Source of the DNA: an uncultured Actinomycetes bacterium
GTDB taxonomy: Bacteria; Actinomycetota; Actinomycetes; Mycobacteriales; Mycobacteriaceae
Assembly (NCBI GenBank): GCA_903884065.1
Contig: CAISDL010000045.1
Location: 26,198 to 90,197, forward strand
Length of the DNA: 64,000 nt
Direction of reading: 5' to 3'
The position numbers were made by a program, and so were the translations under genes. Each line of letters starts with the position of its first letter. The first letter of the stretch is position 1. Shown piece by piece: positions 28,533-41,180 of the stretch. The notes below the pieces were generated by a model that ran no database searches, was not told the DNA's origin, and was given only the letters and a program-made list of their open reading frames with translations.

Positions 28533-29501
28533 TCAGAACGGGAGATCGCCGGATGCAAAGCGGTCGGTGACATCTCCCACCAGGTCGGGGTCATAGGGGT
28601 CGAGAACCAGCGGCCGGGTCGCCGCGGCGAGGTTCAGCCGATCCATCTCGATCCAGATGACGTTGGGGCTCGTGGTCAGTTCGAAGAAGTACATCCGGTT
28701 GGTCAGGTCGGTCACCGTCCGGTACTCGGTGTTGTACACACCGAAGTCGCCATACGGTGCGCCGAAGGGAACCGACACGTTGCGCATGACGGCCATCACC
28801 CCGGCGACGGCTTCGCGCTGGGACGTCGGCGCGGGCAGTAGCGCCGAGTAGTAGGCGGCCCGCTGGAAACGGTCCACCGCGTTGACGTTGCCGGGTAATG
28901 GCATATCCCTGCTGGGGTGTGAGAAGTCTTGGCGGGACAGCAGTTCCAGCTGTTCGTCATAGGTCGGGTCGTTGGTCATCAAGGTGAACTGCCTGCCGTG
29001 GTGAATGACCCGGCCGCCCTGCGCGAACTCGATGATCGCCGAGTCGCCACCGGCATCCTCGATCGCGAGATGGAGGTTGGCGTCGTGGCCATGGGCGCTG
29101 ACCATGAGCACGTCGACGGCGTCCATCAGGGTCAGCGCCTCCTCGACGGTGCCCGCCTGATCCAGCAGGTACTGCAACCACAGTCCGGCCTGGACACCGG
29201 GCTTCCCCGGATCGCGGGTCCCGAAGTCGGTGGCCTCCAGGTACAGGCCGTGTCCGGCCAGACCGGCGGCATTGAGCCCGTCGACGGTGCCCATCCCGTA
29301 GATCGTGGTGACCAGGCTGGCGTACCGGCTGGTCCAGCGCAGCGGGTTGGGGTCCTCGGTGATACCGGCCGGGTGTACGCCGTCGCGTTCACGTCCGGCC
29401 GGAAATGCCACGATCAGCGGCTGGGTCGACTCCGGCCAGTCCATGCTGCGGCCGGTGAGAACAGCGAGATCATTGGTGTTCCACAGGACCCGGGTGCACA
29501 T
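28533..29501 (-). CDS. choloylglycine hydrolase / penicillin acylase family Ntn-hydrolase
   Basis: MCTRVLWNTNDLAVLTGRSMDWPEST (Cys2 nucleophile); YGMGTVDGLNAAGLAGHGLYLE; GVYNTEYRTVTDLTNRMYFFELT. Confidence 0.9.
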   Translation of the reverse strand: MCTRVLWNTNDLAVLTGRSMDWPESTQPLIVAFPAGRERDGVHPAGITEDPNPLRWTSRYASLVTTIYGMGTVDGLNAAGLAGHGLYLEATDFGTRDPGKPGVQAGLWLQYLLDQAGTVEEALTLMDAVDVLMVSAHGHDANLHLAIEDAGGDSAIIEFAQGGRVIHHGRQFTLMTNDPTYDEQLELLSRQDFSHPSRDMPLPGNVNAVDRFQRAAYYSALLPAPTSQREAVAGVMAVMRNVSVPFGAPYGDFGVYNTEYRTVTDLTNRMYFFELTTSPNVIWIEMDRLNLAAATRPLVLDPYDPDLVGDVTDRFASGDLPF

Positions 29502-29520
29502 GCCGTCAGGCTAGTGCCAC

Positions 29521-31008
29521 TCAGATCGGCGTGGGCAGCGATCCGCGGGCGGCTTCGTAGGCCGCGCCCACCCGGTAGAGCCGGTCGTCGGCCATCGCCG
29601 GCGCCATGATCTGCAGGCCGACCGGCAGGTTGTCGTCGGCCGACAGCCCGGAGGGCACCGACATCCCGCAGTGCCCGGCCAGGTTCAGCGGCAGCGTGCA
29701 CAGATCGAACAGGTACATCGCCAGCGGGTCGTCGACTTTTTCCCCGAGCCGGAAGGCCGTGGTGGGAGTGGCCGGCGAGACCAGGACGTCGACCTGGGCG
29801 TAGGCCGCGTCGAGGTCGGCGGCGATCAGGGTGCGGACCTTCTGCGCCTGGTTGTAGTAGGCGTCGTAGTAGCCGGCCGACAGCGCGTAGGTGCCGATCA
29901 TGATGCGGCGCTTGACTTCCGGCCCGAAACCGGCGGCCCGGGTCAGCGCCATCACCTCCTCGGCGCTGTGGTTGCCGTCGTCGCCGACACGCAGGCCGTA
30001 GCGCATGGCGTCGAAGCGCGCGAGGTTGCTGGACACCTCCGACGGCAGGATCAGGTAGTACGCCGACAGCGAGTAGTCCAGGTGCGGGCAGTCGACCTCG
30101 CGGACTTCCGCGCCGAGATCCGCCAACTGCGCGACGGCGTCGTTGAACGACGCGAGCACCCCGGACTGGTAGCCCTCGCCGGAGTGCAGTTGCTTGACCA
30201 CGCCGACGCGCACGCCGGTGAGGTCACCGGAGGCACCGGCCAGGGCCGCGCCCACCACGTCGGGGATCGGAACCTCGGTCGAGGTCGAGTCGCGCGGGTC
30301 GTGCCCGGCGATGATCGCGTGCAGCAGTGCGGTGTCGAGCACCGTGCGCGCACAGGGACCGCCCTGGTCGAGCGAGGAGGCGCACGCCACCAGGCCGTAC
30401 CGGGACACCGTGCCGTAGGTGGGCTTGACGCCGACGGTCGCGGTCAGCGCGGCGGGTTGGCGGATCGATCCGCCGGTGTCCGAGCCGATCGCCAGCGGAG
30501 CCTGGAAGGCCGCCAGTGCGGCGGCGCTGCCCCCGCCGGATCCGCCCGGCACCCGGTCGGTGTCCCACGGATTGCGGGTGGGGCCGAAGGCGGAGTTCTC
30601 GGTGGAGGAGCCCATGGCGAACTCGTCCATGTTGGTCTTGCCGAGGATCGGGATGCCGGCTTCGCGGATGCGGGCGGTCACCGTCGCGTCGTACGGCGAC
30701 ACCCAGCCCTCGAGAATCCTCGAGCCACATGTGGTCGGCATGTCGGAGGTGGTGAAAACGTCCTTGAGTGCCAACGGAACTCCGGCCAGCGGCGAGGGCA
30801 GGTCGTCACCGGCGGCAACCTTGGCATCCACCTCGGCGGCGGCGGCCAGCGCCTGATCCGAGGCGACGTGCAGGAACGCGTGGTAGCGCTCGTCGGTGGC
30901 GGCGATCTGATCCAGGCACGCCTGGGTGACCTCGGTCGAACTCAGTTCTCCTGCAGCGATTTTCACCCCGAGCGTGGCGGCATCGAGGCGGACGAGTTCG
31001 GCGCTCAC
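29521..31008 (-). CDS. gatA: Asp-tRNA(Asn)/Glu-tRNA(Gln) amidotransferase subunit A
   Basis: Amidase signature [32 protein letters not shown]. Confidence 0.97.
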   Translation of the reverse strand: MSAELVRLDAATLGVKIAAGELSSTEVTQACLDQIAATDERYHAFLHVASDQALAAAAEVDAKVAAGDDLPSPLAGVPLALKDVFTTSDMPTTCGSRILEGWVSPYDATVTARIREAGIPILGKTNMDEFAMGSSTENSAFGPTRNPWDTDRVPGGSGGGSAAALAAFQAPLAIGSDTGGSIRQPAALTATVGVKPTYGTVSRYGLVACASSLDQGGPCARTVLDTALLHAIIAGHDPRDSTSTEVPIPDVVGAALAGASGDLTGVRVGVVKQLHSGEGYQSGVLASFNDAVAQLADLGAEVREVDCPHLDYSLSAYYLILPSEVSSNLARFDAMRYGLRVGDDGNHSAEEVMALTRAAGFGPEVKRRIMIGTYALSAGYYDAYYNQAQKVRTLIAADLDAAYAQVDVLVSPATPTTAFRLGEKVDDPLAMYLFDLCTLPLNLAGHCGMSVPSGLSADDNLPVGLQIMAPAMADDRLYRVGAAYEAARGSLPTPI

Positions 31009-31304
31009 TGTTCCTCCCCCAGGATCTGCGGGACGACGAAGCGGCCGTCCTCGGCAGCGGGAGCCTCCGCCAGCGCCTGCTGCTGGGTGAGGCTGGAGCC
31101 CGCGACGTCCGGGCGGGTGACGTTCTCGGTCTTGAGCGGGTTGCCGGTCGGCGTGACGCCGCTCGCATCGACGGCCTGGATCTGGCCGACGTAGCCGAGG
31201 ATCGCATCGAGCTGGCCGGCGAAGCCGTCGATTTCCTCATCGGTCAGCGCCAGGCGGGCCAGCTTGGCGAGCTTGGCGACATCTTCCCGGGAGATTGTGG
31301 ACAC
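31005..31304 (-). CDS. gatC: Asp-tRNA(Asn)/Glu-tRNA(Gln) amidotransferase subunit C
   Basis: [39 protein letters not shown]; 4-bp overlap with gatA. Confidence 0.96.
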   Translation of the reverse strand: MSTISREDVAKLAKLARLALTDEEIDGFAGQLDAILGYVGQIQAVDASGVTPTGNPLKTENVTRPDVAGSSLTQQQALAEAPAAEDGRFVVPQILGEEQ

Positions 31305-31370
31305 GGGTGACCAGCCTAGCGGCGGTGACGACGCGGGCCGGTACGGCCGGGGGCAATGACGGCCGTGGGA

Positions 31371-31775
31371 CTAGCGGCCGAGTAATTCGTAGGTGACCCC
31401 GAGCGCACGATAAGTCGGCTCGGCACGTCTGTCGCATGTGATCAGCGGCAACCGGTGCTCGCGGGCAGAGGCCGCCACCAGTCCGTCGTAGACCGACCCG
31501 CCGGCCAGTCCGAGCGCGGCGAATTCCCGTAGCAGCGCCGTGGTGTCGGTTGCCGACAGAAAACGGGAGTCCGGGAAATTCGTCAGTTCGAGGTGCAGTG
31601 CCGTCGCCGGGTCAAGGCGCTGCGGTGCCGGTAACCGGGTGAGAACCGAGAGGAATTCCACCGCGGCATGCCCTGACATTCCGCGGCGGCACGTCAGCAG
31701 TCTGGCCTTGGCCGCCCCGTGGAACGGGTTCTCCCGTTGCACCAGCGCAAGGGCCGCGCTGGTGTCGAGAAGCAC
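31371..31775 (-). CDS. PIN-domain toxin (VapC family)
   Basis: GTG start: VLLDTSAALALVQRENPFH...GHAAVEFLSVLTRLP...GGSVYDGLVAASAREHRLPLITCDRRAEPTYRALG; directly after VapB stop. Confidence 0.9.
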   Translation of the reverse strand: MLLDTSAALALVQRENPFHGAAKARLLTCRRGMSGHAAVEFLSVLTRLPAPQRLDPATALHLELTNFPDSRFLSATDTTALLREFAALGLAGGSVYDGLVAASAREHRLPLITCDRRAEPTYRALGVTYELLGR

Positions 31776-31779
31776 GTGC

Positions 31780-32013
31780 TCAACGCTGGTCGGCAAGCCG
31801 CAACTCCCTGACCGCGTCCGCATCGAGTTCCGGCCCGCCGTTGGGAAGCAGCAACAGGCCACCCTCCTCGTCGAGTTCGTGGGTGACCGGGCTCTCGATC
31901 CGGATGGCCGCGCCGTCGAGGGATATCTCGACTTCTCCCGCGGTGATGCCAGCCTGTTCTCGCAGCAACTTGGGTATTACCAAGCGCCCGGCTTTATCGA
32001 TGGTAGTGCGCAT
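31780..32013 (-). CDS. AbrB-type antitoxin (VapB family)
   Basis: MRTTIDKAGRLVIPKLLREQAGITAGEVEISLDG (SpoVT/AbrB swapped-hairpin). Confidence 0.92.
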   Translation of the reverse strand: MRTTIDKAGRLVIPKLLREQAGITAGEVEISLDGAAIRIESPVTHELDEEGGLLLLPNGGPELDADAVRELRLADQR

Positions 32014-32023
32014 GGCATAAGAT

Positions 32024-32039
32024 TACCATCTCAGTGGTA
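32024..32039. promoter_or_regulatory. inverted repeat in vapB promoter (candidate autoregulatory operator)
   Basis: TACCA-tctcag-TGGTA, overlapping a minus-strand TAATCT -10-like element just upstream of the vapB ATG. Confidence 0.45.
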
Positions 32040-32100
32040 TCGGGTGGATCGGCGCCATCGCCGACATGCCCGCCGCCGCACCCTGTGCAACAGTGGGCGC

Positions 32101-34871
<2,771 letters not shown>

Positions 34872-34949
34872 CTAGCCGAGAGCGCCGAGTGCCCCATGCC
34901 GCAGCGGTCTACTCGCATTTTGGCTGCGAGGTTGGGCACTCGGCGCTGG

Positions 34950-35960
34950 TTAGATCGCGCTCGGATCCTCCGCGATCGCCGAGGCGGCGCGCTCCACCAA
35001 GCCGGTGGCCGCCCGCGCCCAGGCATCGGTGGCCCCGGCCAGCCCGCAGGTAGGGCTGATGCCGACTCGCGTCCCCAGCACCGCGCGCGGGAAGCCGATC
35101 CGGTCGGTGACGGCGGCCGCGGCGGCAGCCACCTCCTCGGCCGTGGGCTGGGACTCGGGAGCGGTCGACGGCACCAGGCCCAGGACGGCGGTGCGACCGG
35201 AGTCGACGAACGCGCCCAGTCCGTCGAGCCCTTCGGGGCCGAGCATCCCGACGTCGAGCGAAATCGCGTGAATGGCGCTGCGCTGCAACACCGTCCAGGG
35301 CAGGTCCGCCGCGCAGCTGTGCAGCATCACCTCGCACCCGACCCGGGCGGCGCAGACGTCCAGCAGGCTGATCGCCAGGGTCTCGTCGACCGGGTGTACC
35401 GGGCTCAGCGCGGTGACCCCGCTGATCCGCCCGGCCAGCGCGGCGGGCAGCAACGGCTCGTCGAACTGCACGACCACCGGCGCCGACAGCCGGCGTGCCA
35501 CCTCGGCGCGGTGGACGGCCATCCCCTCGGCCAGCGACGCCGCCAGATCGCGGACGGCACCCGGATCGGTGATCGCCCGGTGCCCGTTGGACAGTTCCAA
35601 CTCCACGGCCAGCGTGATCGGGCCGGCGACCTGCAGCTTGACGGTCCGCCCGGAGTCCGCTCCCCCGGCCTTCTCCCAGGCCTCCTCGAGCGCGTCGAGG
35701 TCCTCGCCGAGCAGACTCGCCGCGCGCCGGGTGACCGACCCGGGACGGGCGGCGATCCGGTACCCGCGCGGTGCGGTGTCGATGGCGATGTCGACCAGCA
35801 GCGCCCCGGCCCGGCCGATCATGTCCGCCCCCACACCGCGGCCGGGGAACTCGGGTAGGTAGGGCAGTCGGTGCAGTTCACCGACGATCACCTCGGCGGC
35901 GCGCCGTGGGTTGGTACCCGGCCAGGAGCCGATCCCGGTGGCGGCCGCGAAAACCGTCAC
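34950..35960 (-). CDS. cobalamin-independent methionine synthase-like protein (Rv3015c-like)
   Basis: GTG start; [80 protein letters not shown]. Confidence 0.88.
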   Translation of the reverse strand: MTVFAAATGIGSWPGTNPRRAAEVIVGELHRLPYLPEFPGRGVGADMIGRAGALLVDIAIDTAPRGYRIAARPGSVTRRAASLLGEDLDALEEAWEKAGGADSGRTVKLQVAGPITLAVELELSNGHRAITDPGAVRDLAASLAEGMAVHRAEVARRLSAPVVVQFDEPLLPAALAGRISGVTALSPVHPVDETLAISLLDVCAARVGCEVMLHSCAADLPWTVLQRSAIHAISLDVGMLGPEGLDGLGAFVDSGRTAVLGLVPSTAPESQPTAEEVAAAAAAVTDRIGFPRAVLGTRVGISPTCGLAGATDAWARAATGLVERAASAIAEDPSAI

Positions 35961-37033
35961 CCGGCAACCGGGACGAGGGTGGCGCTGGCCAGGACTTCGT
36001 CGCCCCCGGGGTCGGGGCGGTAGACCACCATGGTCTGCCCGGGCGCCACCCCGCGCAGTGGCGCGCGCAGGGCGACGTGCAACAGGTCGTCCACAGCACC
36101 GGCGATCCCCGCCGCCACACCGCCGTGGGCGCGGACCTGGACCTCGCACTCGACCAAACCATCGAGCGCGACTCCGGCGGTGAACACCGGATCCCGGCCG
36201 GTCAGGCTCCACACGTCGAGGTCCTCGGCACCACCCACCCGCACCGTCCCGGACTCGGCGTCGATGGCGGTGACGTAGCGCGGTTGGCCGTCCGGACCGG
36301 GCCCGGCGATGCCGAGGCCTTTGCGCTGGCCGACGGTGAAGCCGTGCACCCCGTCATGGCGGGCCAGCACGGCGCCGCCGGCATCGACGACCGCGCCGGG
36401 GCGCACCCCGATCCGGGCGCCCAGGAAGGCCTGGGTATCGCCGGAGGGGATGAAGCAGATGTCGTGGCTGTCGGGCTTGCTCGCCACCGCCAGGCCACGA
36501 CGGGCGGCCTCGTCGCGAATCGCCGGCTTGGGGGTATCGCCGATCGGAAACACCGCATGGCGCAGCTGCTCGGCGGTCAGCACGGCGAGCACGTAGGACT
36601 GGTCCTTGTCAGCATCGACCGCACGACGCAACCGGCCCTCGGAAAGCCGGGCGTAGTGGCCGGTGGCCACCGCGTCGAAGCCCAGCGCCAGCGCCCTGGC
36701 CGCCAGCGCGGAGAACTTGATCCGCTCGTTGCAGCGCACGCAGGGGTTCGGGGTCTCGCCGCGTTCATAGGAGGACACGAAGTCGTCGATGACGTCGGCC
36801 TTGAACCGATCGGCGAAATCCCAGACGTAGAAGGGGATTCCGAGGATGTCGGCGACGCGGCGTGCATCGGCGGCGTCTTCTTTGGAGCAGCAACCGCGCG
36901 ACCCACTCCGCAGTGTGCCGGGTGCGTGCGACAGCGCCAGGTGCACGCCCACCACCTCGTGGCCGGCGTCGACCATGCGGGCGGCGGCCACCGAGGAGTC
37001 GACGCCGCCGCTCATCGCGGCGAGCACCTTCAT
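35957..37033 (-). CDS. mnmA: tRNA-specific 2-thiouridylase
   Basis: [68 protein letters not shown]. Confidence 0.97.
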   Translation of the reverse strand: MKVLAAMSGGVDSSVAAARMVDAGHEVVGVHLALSHAPGTLRSGSRGCCSKEDAADARRVADILGIPFYVWDFADRFKADVIDDFVSSYERGETPNPCVRCNERIKFSALAARALALGFDAVATGHYARLSEGRLRRAVDADKDQSYVLAVLTAEQLRHAVFPIGDTPKPAIRDEAARRGLAVASKPDSHDICFIPSGDTQAFLGARIGVRPGAVVDAGGAVLARHDGVHGFTVGQRKGLGIAGPGPDGQPRYVTAIDAESGTVRVGGAEDLDVWSLTGRDPVFTAGVALDGLVECEVQVRAHGGVAAGIAGAVDDLLHVALRAPLRGVAPGQTMVVYRPDPGGDEVLASATLVPVAG

Positions 37034-38229
37034 CGCAGCCCCGCCGTCGAACTGGCCAGCGCAGCCTGCCGGGCCCGCGCCACCGCCCCGGGCAGCACCC
37101 GCAGTGCGGCGTCGACGTCCTCTGGCGTGCTGGTGTGGCCCAACGTCAGGCGCAACGAGCCACGCGCGAGTTCGGGATCGGCACCCATGGCCAGCAGGAC
37201 GTGGGAGGCCCGCGCCACCCCGGCGGTACACGCCGAACCGGTGGAGCACTCGATTCCGTTGGCATCCAACAGCATCAGCAGCGAGTCGCCTTCGCAGCCG
37301 CGGAAGGTGAAGTGGGTGTTGCCGGGCAGTCGCTGGTCACCCTGGGCGCCGTTGAGGACGACGTCATCGATGGTGCCGAGCACCGCGTCGATCAGCCCGT
37401 CGCGCAGCCCGCGCAGCCTGGCGGCCGTCTCGTCCAGCGATCCGACCGAGATCTCGGCGGCTGTCGCCATCGCGACCGCCCCGGCGACGCCGACGGTGCC
37501 CGACCGCACGTCGCGCTCCTGACCGCCGCCGTGCAGCAGGGGCACGCAGGCCGTGTCGCGGCGCAGCAGCAGTGCTCCCGTGCCGGTGGGGCCGCCGAAC
37601 TTGTGGGCGGTGAGGCTCATCGCCGAGAGCCCCGACGCCGCGAAATCCGCCGGCACCTGGCCGATCGCCTGGACGGCGTCGCTGTGCATGGGTATCCCGA
37701 ATTCCGCTGCGATAGCGGCCATTTCGGCGATCGGCATGATGGTGCCGACTTCGTTGTTGGCCCACATGACCGACACCAGCGCGACATCGCCGTGCTCGCG
37801 CAGTGCCTCGCGCAGCGCCGACGGCAGCACCGACCCGTCGGCCTCGGTGGGCAGCACGGTGATCTCCGCACCCTCATGGTCGGCCAGCCAGGTGACGGCG
37901 TCGAGCACGGCGTGGTGTTCCACCGCGGTGGTGATGATGCGCCGGCGCTGCGGGTCGGCGTCCCGGCGGGCCCAGTAGATGCCCTTGACCGCGAGGTTGT
38001 CGCTGTCGGAACCGCCGGCGGTGATGATCACTTCCGAGGGCCGCGCGCCGAGGCGGGCGGCGAGGCTCTCGCGGGCCTCCTCCAGTCGGCGGCGGGCCGT
38101 GCGTCCGGCGGAGTGCAGCGAGGAGGCGTTGCCGACGGTGCCCAGCGCAGCGGCCATCGCCTCGATGGCTTCCGCATGCATCGGGGTGGTGGCGGCGTGG
38201 TCGAGATAGACCGACCGGATCTGGCTCAT
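37030..38229 (-). CDS. iscS: cysteine desulfurase
   Basis: [59 protein letters not shown]. Confidence 0.97.
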   Translation of the reverse strand: MSQIRSVYLDHAATTPMHAEAIEAMAAALGTVGNASSLHSAGRTARRRLEEARESLAARLGARPSEVIITAGGSDSDNLAVKGIYWARRDADPQRRRIITTAVEHHAVLDAVTWLADHEGAEITVLPTEADGSVLPSALREALREHGDVALVSVMWANNEVGTIMPIAEMAAIAAEFGIPMHSDAVQAIGQVPADFAASGLSAMSLTAHKFGGPTGTGALLLRRDTACVPLLHGGGQERDVRSGTVGVAGAVAMATAAEISVGSLDETAARLRGLRDGLIDAVLGTIDDVVLNGAQGDQRLPGNTHFTFRGCEGDSLLMLLDANGIECSTGSACTAGVARASHVLLAMGADPELARGSLRLTLGHTSTPEDVDAALRVLPGAVARARQAALASSTAGLR

Positions 38230-38275
38230 GGCCCGTTCAGGATACCGGCGCACGGTTCCCGGCCGAACAAACGCA

Positions 38276-38306
38276 AAATCCCCCGACACGCCGGGCGTGC
38301 GGGGGA
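38276..38306 (-). terminator. Rho-independent terminator after etfA
   Basis: Minus strand GTCCCCCGCACGCCCGGCGTGTCGGGGGATTTTGCG. Confidence 0.75.
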
Positions 38307-38336
38307 CTTTGCGTCTGCTCGCGGGCAGAAGAGATT

Positions 38337-39293
38337 TCAGCCCTTGCGAGCCTTGACCGCCTCGGTCAGCTGCGGCGTCACGCTGAACAGGTCGCCGACG
38401 ATGCCGTAGTCGGAGATCTCGAAGATCGGGGCTTCCTCGTCCTTGTTCACCGCGACGATCGTCTTCGAGGTCTGCATCCCGGCGCGGTGCTGGATCGCCC
38501 CGGAGATGCCCAGTGCGATGTACAGCTGCGGCGAGACCGTCTTGCCGGTCTGGCCCACCTGGAACTGGCCCGGGTAGTAGCCCGAGTCCACCGCGGCACG
38601 CGAAGCGCCCACCGCACCGCCCATGGAGTCCGCGAGTTCCTCGACGATCACGAACTTGTCGGCACTGCCGACGCCACGGCCACCGGCCACCACGATGCTC
38701 GCCTCGGCGAGTTCGGGACGGTCGCCGGCAACCACAGGCTGCCGTGCGGTGATCCGGGTGGCGTTGGCGGCCGGCGCGGGCACCTCGACGGTGACCAGCT
38801 CACCGGCACCGGCGCTGGGCGCCGGCTCGATCGCGCCGGGGCGCACGGTGATCACCGGCACATCGGCGTTGACCTTGGCCTCGACGGTGAACGCGCCACC
38901 GAAGATCGAGTGGATGGCGGTGCCGCCCTCCTTGACGTCGACGACATCGGAGAGCACGCCCGAACCGATCCGCGCCGCCAGCCGGCCGGCGACCTCCTTG
39001 CCTTCGGCGGTGGCCGGCAGCAGCACGGCCGCCGGACCGGCCGACTCGACGAGCTTCTCCAGCACGTCGACGTACGGCGTGACGAGGTAACGCTCCGCGT
39101 CGTCGGACTCGGCGACGTAGATCTTGGCCGCGCCGGCGGCCTTGAGGTCCTCGACCAGCGGTGCGGCGGTGCCGGGGGCACCGACCACCACGGCCGACGG
39201 CTCGCCCAGGTGGCGGGCGGCGGTGATGAGCTCGGTGGTGACCTTCTTCACCGCGCCCTCGGAGTGCTCGACGAGCACGAGTACTTCAGCCAT
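38337..39293 (-). CDS. etfA: electron transfer flavoprotein alpha subunit
   Basis: [84 protein letters not shown]. Confidence 0.97.
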   Translation of the reverse strand: MAEVLVLVEHSEGAVKKVTTELITAARHLGEPSAVVVGAPGTAAPLVEDLKAAGAAKIYVAESDDAERYLVTPYVDVLEKLVESAGPAAVLLPATAEGKEVAGRLAARIGSGVLSDVVDVKEGGTAIHSIFGGAFTVEAKVNADVPVITVRPGAIEPAPSAGAGELVTVEVPAPAANATRITARQPVVAGDRPELAEASIVVAGGRGVGSADKFVIVEELADSMGGAVGASRAAVDSGYYPGQFQVGQTGKTVSPQLYIALGISGAIQHRAGMQTSKTIVAVNKDEEAPIFEISDYGIVGDLFSVTPQLTEAVKARKG

Positions 39294-39324
39294 GAGTCTC
39301 TTCCTTCAGGTGTGGGGGGTCTGG

Positions 39325-40125
39325 CTAGATGAGCTTCTGCGCGACGAGGTACTCGGCGATCTTCTTGCCGCCCTCACCGTCGTCGCTGACCTTCTCGCCC
39401 GCGGTCTTGGCCGGCTTGGGGGTCGACGACAGCACGGTCGAACCGGCGTGCGCCAGGCCCACCTCGTCGGCCTCCACACCGATGTCGGCCAGCGACAGGG
39501 TGGTGACTTCCTTCTTCTTCGCGGCCATGATGCCCTTGAAGGACGGGAAGCGCGGCTCGTTGATCTTCTCGTTGACGCTGACCACGGCCGGCAGTGACGC
39601 CTCGACGGTGAACACACCCTCGTCGGTCTCGCGCTCGCCGCTGATGGTGCCGCCCTCGACGGTGATCTTGCGCATGTGCGTCAGCTGCGGCAGTCCGAGG
39701 TACTCGGCGATGATCGCCGGGACGGCGCCGCCGGTGCCGTCGGTGGCCTCGTTGCCGGCGATCACCAGATCGGTGCCCTCGATGGTGCCCAGAGCGCGCG
39801 CCAGCGCCCACCCGGTCTGCACCATGTCGGAGCCGTGCAGGTTGGCGTCGAGCAGGTGCACGCCCTTGTCGGCACCCATCGACAGCGCCTTGCGGATGGC
39901 CTCGGTGGCCCGCTCGGGTCCGGCGGTCAGCACGGTGACGGTGCTCTGCCCGCCCGCGGCCTCGTCCTTCTCCTTGATGAGCAGCGCCTCTTCGACGGCG
40001 CGCTCGTTGATCTCGTCGAGCACCGCATCGGCGGCGTCCCGGTCGAGGGTCCAGTCACCGTCGGAGAGCTTGCGCTCCGACCACGTGTCCGGGACCTGCT
40101 TGATCAGAACCACGATGTTCGTCAT
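39325..40125 (-). CDS. etfB: electron transfer flavoprotein beta subunit
   Basis: MTNIVVLIKQVPDTWSERKLSDGDWTLDRDAADAVLDEINERAVEEALLIKE. Confidence 0.97.
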   Translation of the reverse strand: MTNIVVLIKQVPDTWSERKLSDGDWTLDRDAADAVLDEINERAVEEALLIKEKDEAAGGQSTVTVLTAGPERATEAIRKALSMGADKGVHLLDANLHGSDMVQTGWALARALGTIEGTDLVIAGNEATDGTGGAVPAIIAEYLGLPQLTHMRKITVEGGTISGERETDEGVFTVEASLPAVVSVNEKINEPRFPSFKGIMAAKKKEVTTLSLADIGVEADEVGLAHAGSTVLSSTPKPAKTAGEKVSDDGEGGKKIAEYLVAQKLI

Positions 40126-40343
40126 GGCTTGTCTGTGTCCTCCTGGCAGGCGTCATGCGGGCCGGGATCGGGCCGCACTGTGGATCAACATCGGCTGTCG
40201 GCACCATGTTACTAGCCGGTAACTTACGGTGCTTTGCCTCATGAGGATAGCGCCCCGCGGCGATGTTCCCGCAGGCCCGTCGTCAGGCACAGGGTTCGCG
40301 ACGGGTTCGCGATTGCGGGGCGGCAAGGTTAGCCTGCCTTGCG

Positions 40344-41180
40344 ATGAGCGCACATCTGACGGACCCCGCCGACGGCGGCCTGCCACTGACCGGCGAGCGC
40401 ACCGTCCCGGGGTTGGCGGTGGAGAATTACTGGTTCCGCCGACATGAGGTCGCCTACCTCCTGGGTGCCGAACTCTGCGCAGGTCAGGACGTATTAGAGG
40501 CCGGTTGCGGCGAGGGCTACGGGGCCGATCTGATCGCCTCGGTGGCCCGCCGGGTGGTGGCCGTGGACTACGACGCGGCGACGGTCGCACACGTGCGCGA
40601 CCGCTACCCGCGGGTGGCGGTCCTGGCGGCCAATCTCGCCGCCTTGCCGATGCCCGACGAGACCGTCGATGTCGTGGTGAACTTCCAGGTCATCGAGCAT
40701 CTGTGGGATCAGCCACAGTTCATTACCGAATGCTTACGTGTGCTGCGGCCGGGCGGACTGCTGCTGATCTCGACACCGAACCGGATCACGTTCACCCCGG
40801 GCAGCGACGTGCCGGTCAACCCGTTCCACACCCGCGAACTCAACGCCGCCGAACTGCGCGAACTGCTCACCGACGGCGGTTTCCGTGTGCAGTCGATGAG
40901 CGGGGTCTTTCACGGCCCCCGCCTGGCCGAGATGGACGCCCGGCACGGCGGTTCCATCATCGACGCCCAGATCGCCCGTGCGGTCGCCGACGCCCCCTGG
41001 GACGACGGCCTGCTGGCCGACGTCGCCGCGGTGCGCTGCGACGACTTCGAGATCGTCGAGGAGGGCCTGCGCGACATCAACGGCGTCGCGGCGGCGGCCC
41101 GCGACATCAACGGCGTCGCGGCGGCGGCCCGCGACATCAACGACAGCCTGGACCTGTTGGCGATCGCGGTGCGCCCATGA
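40344..41180 (+). CDS. SAM-dependent methyltransferase (Rv3030-like)
   Basis: QDVLEAGCGEGYGADLIASVARRVVAVDYD; ECLRVLRPGGLLLISTPN; synteny. Confidence 0.9.
   Translation: MSAHLTDPADGGLPLTGERTVPGLAVENYWFRRHEVAYLLGAELCAGQDVLEAGCGEGYGADLIASVARRVVAVDYDAATVAHVRDRYPRVAVLAANLAALPMPDETVDVVVNFQVIEHLWDQPQFITECLRVLRPGGLLLISTPNRITFTPGSDVPVNPFHTRELNAAELRELLTDGGFRVQSMSGVFHGPRLAEMDARHGGSIIDAQIARAVADAPWDDGLLADVAAVRCDDFEIVEEGLRDINGVAAAARDINGVAAAARDINDSLDLLAIAVRP
41070..41142. repeat. 30-bp in-frame tandem repeat (two full plus a partial copy) encoding RDINGVAAAA
   Basis: cgcgacatcaacggcgtcgcggcggcggcc at 41070 and 41100, partial at 41130. Confidence 0.95.
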
